A stretch of DNA of 64,000 nt from Schistocerca nitens (GCF_023898315.1 NC_064619.1:345846650-345910649); one strand, 5' to 3'; shown: positions 21,997-32,503, counted from the first letter of the stretch. Translations and numbers: made by a program. Notes: generated by a model not told the origin, from the letters alone.

Positions 21997-22226
21997 GGGG
22001 GGGGGGGGGGTTGTTTTGGGGGAAGAGACCAGACAGCGAGGTCATCGGTCTCATCGGATTAGGGAAGGAAGTCGGCCGTGCCCTTTGAAAGGAACCATCC
22101 CAGCATTTGCCTGGAGCGATTTAGGGAAATCACGGAAAACCTAAATCAGGATGGCCGGACGCGGGATTGAACCGTCGTCCTTCCGAATGCGAGTCCAGTG
22201 TGTTACCACTGCGCCACCTCGCTCGG
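21997..22226 (-). mobile_element. tRNA-derived SINE (family C)
   Basis: Reverse-strand copy with G-run and GGTTGTTTTGGGGGAAGAGACC on the left, CGGAAAACCTAAATCAGG in the body, a B box (GGGATTGAACC on +) and a GCGCCACCTCGCTCGG head at the right. An 11-bp exact target duplication TGACCATAGTG flanks it (21986-21996, 22227-22237). It was inserted between the two head-to-head family D SINEs. Confidence 0.92.
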
Positions 22227-22234
22227 TGACCATA

Positions 22235-22470
22235 GTGTCCGGATGGATTAGTGGTCAGAGCATCTGCCTTAGCAAACATGTACTCGGGTTCGAATCCCGG
22301 TCCAGCACAAATTTTCAACTTTCCCCACTGATTTCAGTCAATGCCTGCTAGCAGCCAATGGCTAGAATTTCTCTCTGTCTTAATTCATAATGACTGCTGG
22401 ATCAAAATGGTGTCTGTGCCTTCGCGCATGTCCGAAAGAACAGACGCCACATATAGACAGACATACTGTT
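22235..22470 (+). mobile_element. tRNA-derived SINE (family D), forward copy
   Basis: GTGTCCGGATGGATTAGTGG opens a tRNA-like head (A-box-like TTAGTGGTCAGAGC), followed by the B box GGTTCGAATCC (about 22287-22297) and the family D body TCCAGCACAAATTTTCAAC. It matches the reverse copy split by the LINE. The 3' limit is approximate. Confidence 0.75.
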
Positions 22471-22689
22471 GTTTCGGCCGGGCATGATAGCACAGCCACG
22501 TCACGTACCTTCAGTCAGGAAATAGGTTTGTTTGCAGCTAGATAAGTATTGTAACGAACAGTGAGGCGACGTTTGGAGCACTACGTTCTGTCAGTGGGAC
22601 GATCATTGTTCCGACTTTCCTTCACACGACAACAGAGGAAGGAACCAGTAGCCACTGTCTACGCATCTCGATGGTCGTTTCAATATGTA

Positions 22690-23672
22690 CTTGCTTAGAG
22701 CAGGACGAACGATGTTACATTGCATTCTTCATCGTCATACGGACTCAGCAGGTAAAGTGGCACTGGGTACAAAAACGACCGTCTCTGAGTTTCATAGACA
22801 ATAATCTGGATAGCAGCTCTTACTTTTCTGACGACTAAGGCCAGTGGCTGTACCTTATCTTCGATGTATCCGTAATCTTTCAACAAGATAAACAATGATC
22901 GCTTGTTGCCCGTGCTGCCCAGATTACCTCGATACAAAAGTTGCTCGGCTGTTGCGCTGGCCACCGCATTCTTCAGATCTCACACACATTAGAGACACAT
23001 CAACAGCTTTTCCATACTCCAGAGAAGTAGCACTTACAACCCCATTCAAGCAACGATGTCCTCGACGTGTCCATGTCCCATCAAGTGCAACAGCAATGTA
23101 CCTGGTTCAACTAATATTTACAGTTTCTTTTACTGCACGTTTCATAGAGGCTTTAGACACAACCGTCAAGGCACCTAAAAGTATTTTTATGTACTTCCAG
23201 AACCTACTGGGTGGAAGAGGAAGGTCCATCAAACTACAAAACGTTTGAGCGCCTTTTTTTTTCCTATTCCTATTGCACGCAATGCATACACTAACTTCAA
23301 ATTCACATCATATGAATTATGCACAATGTTCGAACTCATTTTCGAGGTAGATTTATTGCAGAATCCACACAGTACAACTAATTTTTCGGCTAAATCCTTC
23401 CTGCTACTTCGTTGCACAGTTATTTCCAAACAGCCTCCACCATCACACAGTTCCTTTATCGAAGAAGGTAAAATGCCCACATCAACAACGACAAAATCCA
23501 CCTCAAACAGCGTCATTATTAACACAAAATATTGAATCACCAGGAGGGGTGTCATGTGGGGGTTCGTGCCCTGAAGAACTGATACATAGGGTACTTTCAA
23601 CAGTGTGGCTTGCTTTGTTTGTGAACCGGTTACCACGGAATTCCTTTTAATGAATTTCTTGATGCGTGGCAT
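22690..23672 (-). pseudogene. Mutator-like (MULE) transposase relic
   Basis: The reverse strand starts MPRIKKFIKRNSV at 23672. A Cys-containing N-terminal domain follows, with ELCDGGGCLEITV, AEKLVVLCGFC and YDVNLKLVYALRAIG, the pattern of insect Mutator-like proteins. After a frame change at the A-run (T-run 23256-23263 on +), the text continues CSLMDLPLPPSRFWKYIK, VSKASMKRAVKETV, then IAVALDGTWTRRGH and LNGVVSATSLEYGKAVDV. The Asp of DGTW is the first catalytic residue of the MULE DDE domain. Later parts are frame-broken (22695-22964 carries one open remnant). Non-functional. Confidence 0.75.
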
Positions 23673-24420
23673 AGTTTGTATTTATTGCACAATAAAGGAT
23701 ATGTACTTCCACAAATATATGTAGCACTTGACCAACAAACATTCAGTAACACGTGAACAAACTGCTTCAGCGAAACAAAAGCAAATACTAGCAAAGATAA
23801 TCATTTACAGACACTAGAAACCTGCACTGCTACCATCATATACACTTTACCAACATATACAATTTATCATACGTATAATCGCTAGAAACAGAAATTTTAT
23901 AGGTCTTTTCGAAATAATACTGGTTTCTATAACAGAAATAAAGGGGGCATGGCGGCATACATGACTGTAACTTTAAAATTTAGTATATATAGGTCATTTT
24001 TCGTTTGAAACCCTATAATGTATATATCAATGTAATCACGAAAGACTATATAATTTAATAAAGTCATAAAAACTTCGATTTCCCACCATTTATAAGTTTC
24101 CTGTATCCTTGACACTTTGACATAGATAGCGTAGTTGTGACGATGATGTGTTTATCAAATTATTGCTAGGACTGAAAATAAACAAATAATATAAAAAGGA
24201 AAGGTAATATCATTTTGTTTCATAAAACCGATTCAAGGCAAATCGAAATACCTTCTTAGTTGACTCTAGAAATTCAGTGTTGCCAAATAAATTGTAAATA
24301 GTTAAACTTACTATTCTACACGCACTGATGATTGGTGGCGAGTGATAAAGAATTGTTTTTTGGTTTCATAGCAGCATCATCAAGAAAATTCTTAAATTAA
24401 CTTAGAGGGCTGTAGAGCAG
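23673..24420. other. Unassigned AT-rich stretch
   Basis: Strongly AT-rich, no convincing frame, no recognised repeat. It may include the 5' flank of the MULE relic. Confidence 0.35.
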
Positions 24421-24421
24421 G

Positions 24422-24455
<34 letters not shown>
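24421..24455. repeat. (GTT)n microsatellite at a LINE 3' end
   Basis: About eleven GTT units. On the reverse strand this is an (AAC)n tail, the simple-repeat terminus expected at the 3' end of the adjoining RTE-like LINE. Confidence 0.9.
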
Positions 24456-25513
24456 CTTCAGTCCAGAGACTGGTTTGATGCAGCTCTCCTTGCTACTGTA
24501 TTCTGTGCAAGCTTCTTCATCTCCCAGTACCTACTACAACCTACATCCTTCTGAATCTGTTTGGTGTATTCATCTCTTGGTCTCCCTTTACAATTTTTAA
24601 CCTCCACGCTGCCCTCCAATACTAAATTGGTGATCCCTTGATGCCTCAGAATATGCCCTACCAACCGATCCCTTCTTCTAGTCAAGTTGTGCCACAAACT
24701 CCTCTTCTCCCCAATTCTATTCAATACCTCCTCATTAGTTATGTGATCTACCCATCTAATCTTCAGCATTCTTCTGTAGCACCACATTTAGAGAGCGTCT
24801 ATTCTCTTCTTGTCTAAGCTATTTATCGTCCACGTTTCACTTCCATACATGGCTACACTCCATACAAATACTTTCAGAAACGACTTCTTGACATTTGAAT
24901 CTATACTCGATGTTAACAAATTTCTCTTCTTCAGAAACGCTTTCCTTGCCATTGCCAGTCTACATTTTATATCCTCTCTACTTCGACCATCATCAGTTAT
25001 TTTGCTCCCCAAAGAGCAAAACTCATTTACTAGCTTAAGACTCTCATTTCCTAATCTAATTCCCTCAGCATCACCCGATTTAATTTTACTACATTCCATT
25101 ATCCTCGTTTTGCTTCTGTTGATGTTCATCTTACATCCTCCTTTCAAGACACTGTCCATTCCGTTCAGCTGCTCTTCCAGGTCCTTTGCTGTCTCTGACA
25201 GAATTACAATGTCATCGGCGAACCTCAAAGTTTTTATTTCTTCTCCATGGATTTTTTAATTCCTACTCTGAATTTTTCTTTTGTTTCCTTTACTGCTTGC
25301 TCAATATACAGATTGAATAACATCGGGGATAGGCTACAGCCCTCTCACTCCCTTCCCAACCACTGCATCCCTTTCATGCCCCTCGACTCTTATAACTGCC
25401 ATCTGGTTTCTGTACAAATTGTAAATAGCCTTTCGCTCCCTGTATTTTACCCCTGCCACCTTCAGAATTTGAAAGAGAGTATTCCAGTCAACATTGTCAA
25501 AAGCTTTCTCTAA
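24421..25513 (-). pseudogene. RTE-like LINE reverse transcriptase, 3' part
   Basis: Reverse-strand pieces in order: KAFDNVDWNTLFQILK (25334-25513), MRFADDIVILSETAKDLEEQL with the catalytic FADD intact and VWSVAMYGSETWT (24788-25228), then the C-terminal MLKIRWVDHITNEEVL...RRDRLVGHILRH (24458-24787). These are the palm, thumb and C-terminal region typical of RTE-type LINEs. A TAG just before MRF and other breaks interrupt it. The 5' half continues at 30061 beyond a large insertion; joining the halves restores KPTFLAFVDL next to KAFDNVDW. Confidence 0.85.
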
Positions 25514-26497
25514 CAAGGGAACCTCCCCATCGCACCCCCCTCAGATTTAGTTATAAGTTGGCAGAGTGGATAGGCCTTGAAAAACTGAACACAGATCAAT
25601 TGAGAAAACAGGAAGAAGTTGTGTGGAACTGTGAAAAAATAAGCAAAATATACAAACTTAGTAGTTCGTGGGAAGATAGGCAACATCAAGGACACTGGAA
25701 ACGCAGGAGCGCTGTGGTCTCGTGTTAACGTGAGCAGCTGCGGAACGAAAGGTCCTTGGTTCAAATCTTCCATCGAGTGAAAAATTTAATTTTTTATTTT
25801 CAATTTATGTGACAAACTCTTATGTTTTCATCACTTTTTTGGGAGTGATTATCACATCCACAAGAAAACCTAAATCGGGCAAGGTAGAATAATATTTTTA
25901 CCCATTCGCCAAGTGTACAAGTTAGGTGGGTCGACAACATATTCCTGTCATGTGACGCACATGCCGTCACCAGTGTCGTATAGAATACATCAGATGTGTT
26001 TTCCTGTGGAGGAATTGGTTGACTTATGACCTTGCGATCAAATGTTTTCGGTTCCCATTGGAGAGGCACGTCCTTTCGTCTTACTAATCGCACGGTTTTG
26101 CGATGCGGTCGCACCCCTCTTCTTTTTTTTTTTTTCTCCGCACTGACCACTCTTTTTTTTAGGGGAAATATTTTGTGGGAATTATTATTTATTTTTTTTA
26201 TTGTTATTTACTGTTTTTAATACATTCTTAATGTGGTTTTACTTTATACCACAGAAAAAAGTAAATGTATTTAGCACCGCATCGTGCTCTGAGAAAAAGA
26301 AAACAATATCTCGGCACGTTCCTACACCGAGGTAAAGTATATGGGGAAAACGAAAAAAAAGTGCTTCATACAGGGTGCAGAAGTGTGTGTCGCTACTCTC
26401 CTTACGCTTCATCATCCAGGTACGTCTTCACGTATATCATGTTATTCCACCGAGAATCGAACTTAGTCTCGTCAGCTCACTCAATGGGTATCTTCTC

Positions 26498-27241
26498 CTA
26501 CCTGGTGATGAGCCAGCTTCGTGGAGGGTCGCGTAGGGCACTCCCTAAGTAATTAGAAAAATACTGTCTGTATTTTGGGTTCCGTACGATCTTGCAATGA
26601 CGTTCTTGTAGGTAGTTCCAAAAGTCGAATACATCTTTAGGTCCTTCGTGAAATAAGTAGTGTACCGCATGCGTACGGATCCACGTGACAGCGTTGGTCT
26701 TGGCGCGCGGGAAATACTGTTGATCCGGAAATAGTAGAAACCGAGGTGTAATGTGTTCCGGAGTCACTCGTAGAAAATACGACAAAATTTGTCGCACCAA
26801 GCGCCATACGTCTTCTGCCGCGCCACATGTGAGACGGTGTTCGTCCGTGTCTGGTATCCCGCAGTCAACGCAGAGAGGCGATTCCGCCATGTTTATCTTG
26901 TGGAGGCGTGATCGGGTGATCTGTTTACCATTGACTGTGATGTACCATGTGGATCGGACGGCTCCTTTACCGATGGCGTCGATAACTTCGTCTTCCGTAA
27001 TGTCGTTCAATAATTCAGTCTGTAAATCCTGTGGGACAATACCGTAAACCAGTTGTGAGACTGCTGTCACCGTCGTCGGGTCGGAACATTGAGCAGAATA
27101 AAGTCGTGCGTAATGGTCGAAGAAGGCTGCTGCAATATCGCGTTGTGTGGTGTGATGCGACAGTCCTCTGTGGTGATGGCATGTATCAGCGCCCGTTTCC
27201 GCAGTGCACGTTCTCGGATGACGTGGTACATGGTGGGTCAT
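26498..27241 (-). pseudogene. Tx1-like LINE ORF2, internally deleted C-terminal half (copy 2)
   Basis: A 247-codon reverse frame. Residues ~32-94 match the pre-RT region of copy 1 (IAAAFFDHYARLY, ITEDEVIDAIGKGA). The text then jumps directly to VRSTWYITVNGKQITRSRLHKI and SPLCVDCG...DEHRL, the zinc-finger-like C-terminal domain, ending NYLGSALRDPPRSWLITR. In copy 1 these two segments are separated by the reverse transcriptase. The junction near 26959 keeps the frame. The first ~30 residues are out of frame with the endonuclease part upstream, so a frameshift separates it from 27238-28458. Confidence 0.8.
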
Positions 27242-28458
27242 TCCGTTGCGAGTCTGTCTTGTGTTCGCGCTCGGACGATCGTCCCTTCGAGGTGTCGGCG
27301 CATATGGGCTACGATCTGTGCTTTCGCACGCTGAACTGTCAACCGTCGTTCCGGTGTGGGTGGCAAGGAGGCGTATTCGCGAAGGACGGTGAAATAAAAA
27401 TCAAGCGTCTGCCGCCTCCAAGCAGCAGTCTCACGACCATACGTAATAAAGATACGCCGTAGGGCCGGCTTGGCGCAGGTTAACCACCAACTAATCGACG
27501 TAGGATACGTTAGAAGGCGGCGGACGCACAAACTCCACGTGTCTTCGATGGCGCGTCGACAATCCGGAGAAGCGAGATGAGCAAGGTTTAATTTCCAGGG
27601 ATGTCGGCTGCGCCACACCCGTTGGCGACGAAGGGTGACGGTACATATATAGGCCTCGTGATCAGAAAAGGCTACTGGCCACACCTCCGCATCACTCACT
27701 GTTGCCGCGAGAGAACGGGAGACGTAAATCCTAACGATGCGACTAGACGAGTGACTCGTGAAATGGGTGTATCCCGGTCTATTTCCTCGGACATGTTCCC
27801 ATGTATCTACCAGCTGGAGACTGCCGATGAGTGTCCCAAGTTCGGGGCACGGTGAATGGCGTGGCAGCTGTTCGTTAGGTGCTTGGGTGCAATTGAAATG
27901 GCCCCCTAATATCAAGTCATCGTGGCTGCCCTGAAAAAGCGGTGCTATTCCTTCTGCGTAGAAGAGCGATCGGTCACGACGGCGATTCGTTCCGGAAGGG
28001 GCGTACACATTGATAAACCGGACGCCTTGCACCGTTACGGCCATTCCTCTAGCGTCGGGGAGATAACGGACCTCGTCCGCCTCGAGGCCCTCTCTGAGGA
28101 GAATTGCAACTCCACTGTTAGTTGGCGAGGCGTGGGAAACATGAGCCGTATAACCATACATACCCGGGAAATCGGCGACGAAGACTTCTTGGAGAAAGAC
28201 AATGTCAACGTCTGCTGCATTGAGCATGTCTTGGAGCAGCGACAACTTCGTACGTGTCCGAATGGTGTTAATGTTGATGGTCGTTAAGCGATAGGTCTGT
28301 AGATCGTCTCCTGCGGTGGGGGCCGCCGTCAGTGTCGCCGTAAAAGGTGGGGCCTGTGATCTGCTGGCCGCGTCCGCGCCGTCATCTGTTGCTACTCGGG
28401 AAGGGGAGACCCCTCTCCTCATCCACCACAGCGGCCGTAGAATCGTCTTCAATGTCAT
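27238..28458 (-). pseudogene. Tx1-like LINE ORF2 endonuclease domain (copy 2)
   Basis: A 406-codon reverse frame, open throughout, overlapping the end of ORF1 by 77 bp. It has the apurinic-like endonuclease signature (TTININTIRTR, DIVFLQEV, RFINVYAPSG, FSDHEAY) followed by the linker to the reverse transcriptase. Two catalytic positions are changed: GGDFN/GGDYN reads GGHFN and SRLDRIY reads SRIVRIY, so both active-site Asp residues are gone. The domain should be catalytically dead even though the frame is intact. It is followed by a frameshift into the C-terminal half. Confidence 0.82.
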
Positions 28459-29680
28459 CCGCCCAAGGTCCGTAAGTTAACGGTGGCTGCGGTAGAACAC
28501 TTGTGGGCTGAGTGACTAAGGGTGAATCCGCAGTTGTTTTCGGTTGTGTACCAACGGCGCGCGCTGTGCTGGCCATCCGTGTGTCCGAGAGAGCGGAATC
28601 GGGTTTGTCAAAATCAGACAAAGTGACAGGTGAGGGCGATCTCGTGTCATCCATTGTCCTCGTCGTTTCGTTGGCCGTCCGGTCGTCAACTGGAGAAGAC
28701 GTCCGCTGGAGGCAATCGTCTGAGGGTGTGCGACGTCGCTTTTTATGTTTTCTCGGTGACTTTTGTTTGCGGACGTGGGTTTCTGTGTCCGAAAGAGTTT
28801 GTGGTTCCCGTATAGCATCCCCCTCAGGTAGAAAGGCAGAGGTCGGTACAACCCTAGCGTCGAGTTCCATTCTCTCGTCCGAATCTTCATGTGGAGTTGG
28901 TGGGCGGCGGTCTTCAACCTCTGCAGACACCGTAATGGTGTTGGTCAATCCAGGACCGGTGACAGGTGCGCATTCTAACGCTTCCTGTCTTCCGGGGGGG
29001 TTGTCGTCTGCCGTGACGGTCGATCGTGTCACCTCTGCGTAATTGAGGGGGAGGGCCGTGAGCCTAGGAGGTGGTGTCGCGTCATGCAACGGAAGTTGCG
29101 TAACCCGACGTTGAATATACGCCGCGCGCACATGACCCTCCTGGCCGCAACCAGAACAAGTACGAGGTTGTCCGTCGTACATTACTATTGCTCGAAAGCC
29201 ACCTATGACTAAGTAGGACGGCACATGATTCTTTAATTCAATTTTCACTTGTCGGACGCCGTTGAGGACCTGGTACGTCTCGAAGGCGTTCCATTTTTCG
29301 GCCACGTGGCTAATTACCGTCCCATAAGGGCGGAAAGCTGAGGTAACGACGTCCGGTGGTACTTCGAAAGGGAGTTCGAAGACTCTTAGTGTGTGTAATC
29401 CTAGTCCAGCACGGTCAACAGTAACCTCTCCGATGTGACCATCGGAGTGTTTGAACTTGAGAGTGTTCGCCCATCTGTTCACAACTGCGTGACATAACTC
29501 GTCATCGACCGTCTTGACGTAAGCGACGCTACTTGTGATGGATAGGTGGATACCGATGATGTGCTGTGTTGGTATTTGAACTTCGTCACGGATGAATCGT
29601 TCTACTTCAAAGGCTCGTGGTCGTGCGTAGTCGGGCTGGAAGCTGATCTTGATGGTAGCTTTTCTGTACGAATGAGCCAT
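28382..29680 (-). CDS. Tx1-like LINE ORF1 protein, intact frame (copy 2)
   Basis: An uninterrupted 432-codon reverse frame from ATG at 29680, MAHSYRKATIKISF. It is the RNA-binding ORF1 of a Tx1/L1-like LINE. The N-terminal ~190 residues align with copy 1 and contain the segment that copy 1 lacks (HIIGIHLSITSSV, DDELCHAVVNRW). The zinc knuckle reads CSGCGQEGHVRAAY, so the last Cys is Tyr and zinc binding is probably impaired. A long acidic/Ser-rich tail follows with a basic KQKSPRKHKKRRR patch. Whether it is expressed is unknown; it is not a host gene. Confidence 0.8.
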   Translation of the reverse strand: MAHSYRKATIKISFQPDYARPRAFEVERFIRDEVQIPTQHIIGIHLSITSSVAYVKTVDDELCHAVVNRWANTLKFKHSDGHIGEVTVDRAGLGLHTLRVFELPFEVPPDVVTSAFRPYGTVISHVAEKWNAFETYQVLNGVRQVKIELKNHVPSYLVIGGFRAIVMYDGQPRTCSGCGQEGHVRAAYIQRRVTQLPLHDATPPPRLTALPLNYAEVTRSTVTADDNPPGRQEALECAPVTGPGLTNTITVSAEVEDRRPPTPHEDSDERMELDARVVPTSAFLPEGDAIREPQTLSDTETHVRKQKSPRKHKKRRRTPSDDCLQRTSSPVDDRTANETTRTMDDTRSPSPVTLSDFDKPDSALSDTRMASTARAVGTQPKTTADSPLVTQPTSVLPQPPLTYGPWADDIEDDSTAAVVDEERGLPFPSSNR

Positions 29681-30060
29681 GGCGACTCAGTGTTAACGGA
29701 CGCACGTATTAGCTGCGGCGAGGAAGTAAACAAACTACGCGCGCTCGCGGCTCTGCGGACGGGACGTAAACAAGACGTCCTCGCCGCTCACCGGCCGAAA
29801 GCAGACTGAGGACCTCTCGTTCTGCAGCTGATCACGCTACCACGGGACCACGGCGCTCCTGAGCTCAGATAGTCCATGATATTGCCTATGTGGCCCATGG
29901 ACTACTCAGTTTGTATATTTTGCCTATTTTTTTTTTTTTTACAGTTCCACACAACTTCTTCCTGTTTTCTCAATTTGATCTGTGTTCAGTTTTTCAAGGC
30001 CTATCCACTGTGGCAACTTGTAACTAAATCTGAGGGGGGTGCGATGGGGAGGTTCCCTTG

Positions 30061-30348
30061 TAAGTCTACAAATGCTAGAAACGTAGGTTTGCCTTTCCTT
30101 AATCTATTTTCTAAGGTTAAGTCGTAGGGTCAGTATTGCCTCACGTGTTCCAACATTTCTACGGAATCCAAACTGATCTTCCCCGACGTCGGCTTCTACC
30201 GATTTTTCCATTCGTCTGTAAAGAATTCGTGTTAGTATTTTGCAGCCGTGGCTTATTAAACTGATAGTTCGGTAATTTTCACATCTGTCAACACCTGCTT
30301 TCTTTGGAATTGGAATTATTATATTCTTCTTGAAGGTTACCAATAAAA
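30061..30348 (-). pseudogene. RTE-like LINE reverse transcriptase, fingers part
   Basis: Reverse-strand text IIIPIPKKAGVDRCENYRTISL, SHGCKILTRILYRR, EDQFGFRRNVGTREAIL is the fingers/palm start of an RTE-type reverse transcriptase. The right end at about 30348 has no 5' region, so the LINE was 5'-truncated on insertion. At the left it continues, after removal of the long-TIR element, into 25513-24421. Confidence 0.85.
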
Positions 30349-30448
30349 TATAATGGCAGACAACTATAAATTTATTTTTTAAAATAAAGGAGAGAACAGT
30401 ATGCGTGGAATCATCGAAGAATTTCAAATTATAGACGTACCCCCGCAA

Positions 30449-31929
30449 AATAAATATTTATAGGGAATAAGAAACAACTGAAACACACGGAGAAGTAATA
30501 AGCCCTCTGAATCCGATGAATTCCGGATAGCTCAGTGCCTACCTCACTTTCAGTCGCTGGCTACTCCTGCCTAACAGCAGTGTAGCCTTTGCGTAAGTCA
30601 CCACCTCTTCCCACAAGATTTGCAAGACCAGTTAGCAGAACTGCAGACCTACATCTGCCACGTCAGTTTTCTGTAGAATTTTAGAACACATTTTGCCGTC
30701 CTGAAACAAGCAGCTCATTCTCCCTTCTCATGATGGTACACTCTGAAGGCTATAGAGAAGGGCGCGTCGCTTGCCATCTGAATTATCTTTGATGTAATCC
30801 TGTATCATCGGTCAAACACAATGGCATGTTTTTACCGAATATCAAATATATACGCCAGAATAGACTGATGACTGCTTCGTCAGTTAAACTGAATATTTAA
30901 CTGTAGAAGGAACTCGTCGCTGTACCTCAGGAAACTTTGATAAGCACACGGTCACGGTGCTTATCGACGTAAGTAAATAAATTAGTCAACAATGTTAATA
31001 GATCTCTAAGATTATTCACAAAGGATGCTGTTGTTTATACTGAAAAGGAAAGGAGGGTCGGAGAAGTGTGAAATTCAGGCAGTCAGCTACAACTAATAGA
31101 GTCAGTGTCGTCGTATAAATATCTCTGAGCCTTCATGTGATATAACACTGAAAGAGTACGTGAGAAAGAGAAACGCAAGAGAGGCATGTGTCGTGAGGTT
31201 TCTAACGAGTTGTGTCTTTTTTTACGAACGTATAACGTTTATCAGATCGTACTGAGTGAAACCTGGACTCAAAGACAACTTTATTTAGTCAGTAAAGGCG
31301 TATTACGCTCCCACAGTCTGCTCTGGATTACTGTACAATGGTGCGTAGAAAAGCAAGAGGCTGATTGCTGTCTGAAATTTCTACAAACATTTTTATATAT
31401 GATTTTAAAAATATACAATTACATTTCACTAATTTAGAGTGGAGATACCATGGCGATAAAATTAAGAGTGCTTGCAGCACCTACAGAAACGCACAAGTAG
31501 TCGATCTTCAGAACCGTATCTGCAAATCAAATGGAAATGAAGGTACCACGTTTAGTACTCGGTACTACGGTAACCTGTGGTGTATTAAAGTAGGTGCATA
31601 TGTATTATTCAGGATACAGTGGTTGACACTCGACAGATAACTGACTCACATGATATTTTTGGGCTTTTCAGTGAAGTACAATAGGCTACTTAAACAGGTT
31701 CAACTACAAGGTGTCCAGAGTTAAAATTACTCACATTAGCAGGATCCTAAATTGGGAAGCTTCAGATAAGGAACCAATGGTCGGAATAAATATTTCAGGT
31801 CGTACGAGAACATTTAGTTTCCTACAGATATGAAAAACTTCCACCTCACACCAGGAAGCAACTTTCCAAACACGTTTACTGTTTACACTATCTAAAGCAG
31901 TGGTAACTAGATGTACTAGGACGTGCTGA
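30449..31929. other. Unassigned stretch
   Basis: Chance frames only (31186-31437, 31365-31640). A weak VSSYKYL-like string near 31100-31125 recalls a LINE thumb segment, but nothing around it supports the call. Confidence 0.3.
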
Positions 31930-32495
31930 AAAACAATGCCTGCGAACTTTTTACCTGAAAATACTAAAAGCTTTTTAAATAAAACAAAAGTTACTAACGT
32001 TCTACATCTTTATTCTTCATTTCTACACATTATTTCTCAACGTAGCTACCCTGGCCACGAACAGAGTTCTTCCAACGAGAGACCAGTTCGTTGATACCGT
32101 CACAGTAGAACGTCTGGCTATGTTGACGGAGCCACAACCTCGCCCTTGCTTGCAATGCTTCAATGCTATCAAGGTGAAGTCCTCGAAGGTGTACTTTTAG
32201 TTTTGGAAACAGATGAAAATCGGATGGAGCCTAGTCGGGACTGTATGGAGGGTGATCGATGACAGTGTAGCCATGGCGTCGGATAGTTGGAGATCTCGCG
32301 GCGCTCGTGTGTAGTCGGTATTGTCATACAAAAGACGAGGGCTTTCCATGTGTGGACCAACTCCTCCAGTTCGAAACTCGACTACGGTACGCTGTTTCTC
32401 ACGCACCGACGTAGTTCCGTTGACAGCGACACGTTACACACTAAAATTCGAAGTCCTCTAGGACCAGAGGGCTGCGAAGTTCAAATGGTTCACAT
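31930..32495 (-). pseudogene. Mariner-type transposase relic, C-terminal half
   Basis: Reading right to left: LEELVHTWKALVFCMTIPTTHERREI (around 32360-32290), corresponding to the second catalytic segment, then a PSIQSRLGSIRF-like stretch at the SPDLAPSDFHLF position, then SIEALQAR-like and QRTGLSLEELCSWPG-like text near 32150-32050, and a poor tail. Frame-broken throughout. The decayed motif order fits the mariner C-terminal domain. Confidence 0.5.
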
Positions 32496-32503
32496 CCCTC
32501 TGA

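Larger units (their letters stand above)
26112..29806 (-). mobile_element. Tx1/L1-like LINE lacking the reverse transcriptase (copy 2)
   Basis: A reverse-strand element related to copy 1. The T-run near 26121-26133 is the poly-A tail and the 5' end at 29806 (GTCTGCTTTCGGCCG in reverse) matches copy 1. ORF1 is complete. ORF2 has the endonuclease and the C-terminal domain, but everything between is missing: about 1.55 kb, the whole reverse transcriptase core. It lies inside the long-TIR element 25514-30060 and about 100 bp of the host element near the 5' junction may be lost. Confidence 0.8.
25514..30060. mobile_element. Harbinger-like long-TIR element hosting a LINE
   Basis: Left (25514-about 25762) and right (about 29810-30060) ends are inverted copies over ~250 bp, both starting CAAGGGAACCTCCCC from outside. 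The element interrupts the RTE-like LINE with a 3-bp TAA duplication (25511-25513, 30061-30063), the target pattern of PIF/Harbinger elements. The arms contain tRNA-like text (GGTCCCGTGG, GGTTCAA). The core (about 25790-26110) has no transposase and is followed by the inserted Tx1-like LINE copy 2. A single arm of the same family is at 32504. Confidence 0.7.

Noticed and set aside
22895-23248. Tc1-like WPPHSSDL string in the forward frame
   Set aside because: The reverse strand reads as a coherent Mutator-like transposase, so the forward resemblance is chance.
28512-29042. 176-codon forward frame
   Set aside because: Antisense of the intact LINE ORF1.
31050-31130. VSSYKYL string as a LINE thumb domain
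   Set aside because: A single weak motif with no neighbouring reverse-transcriptase text.
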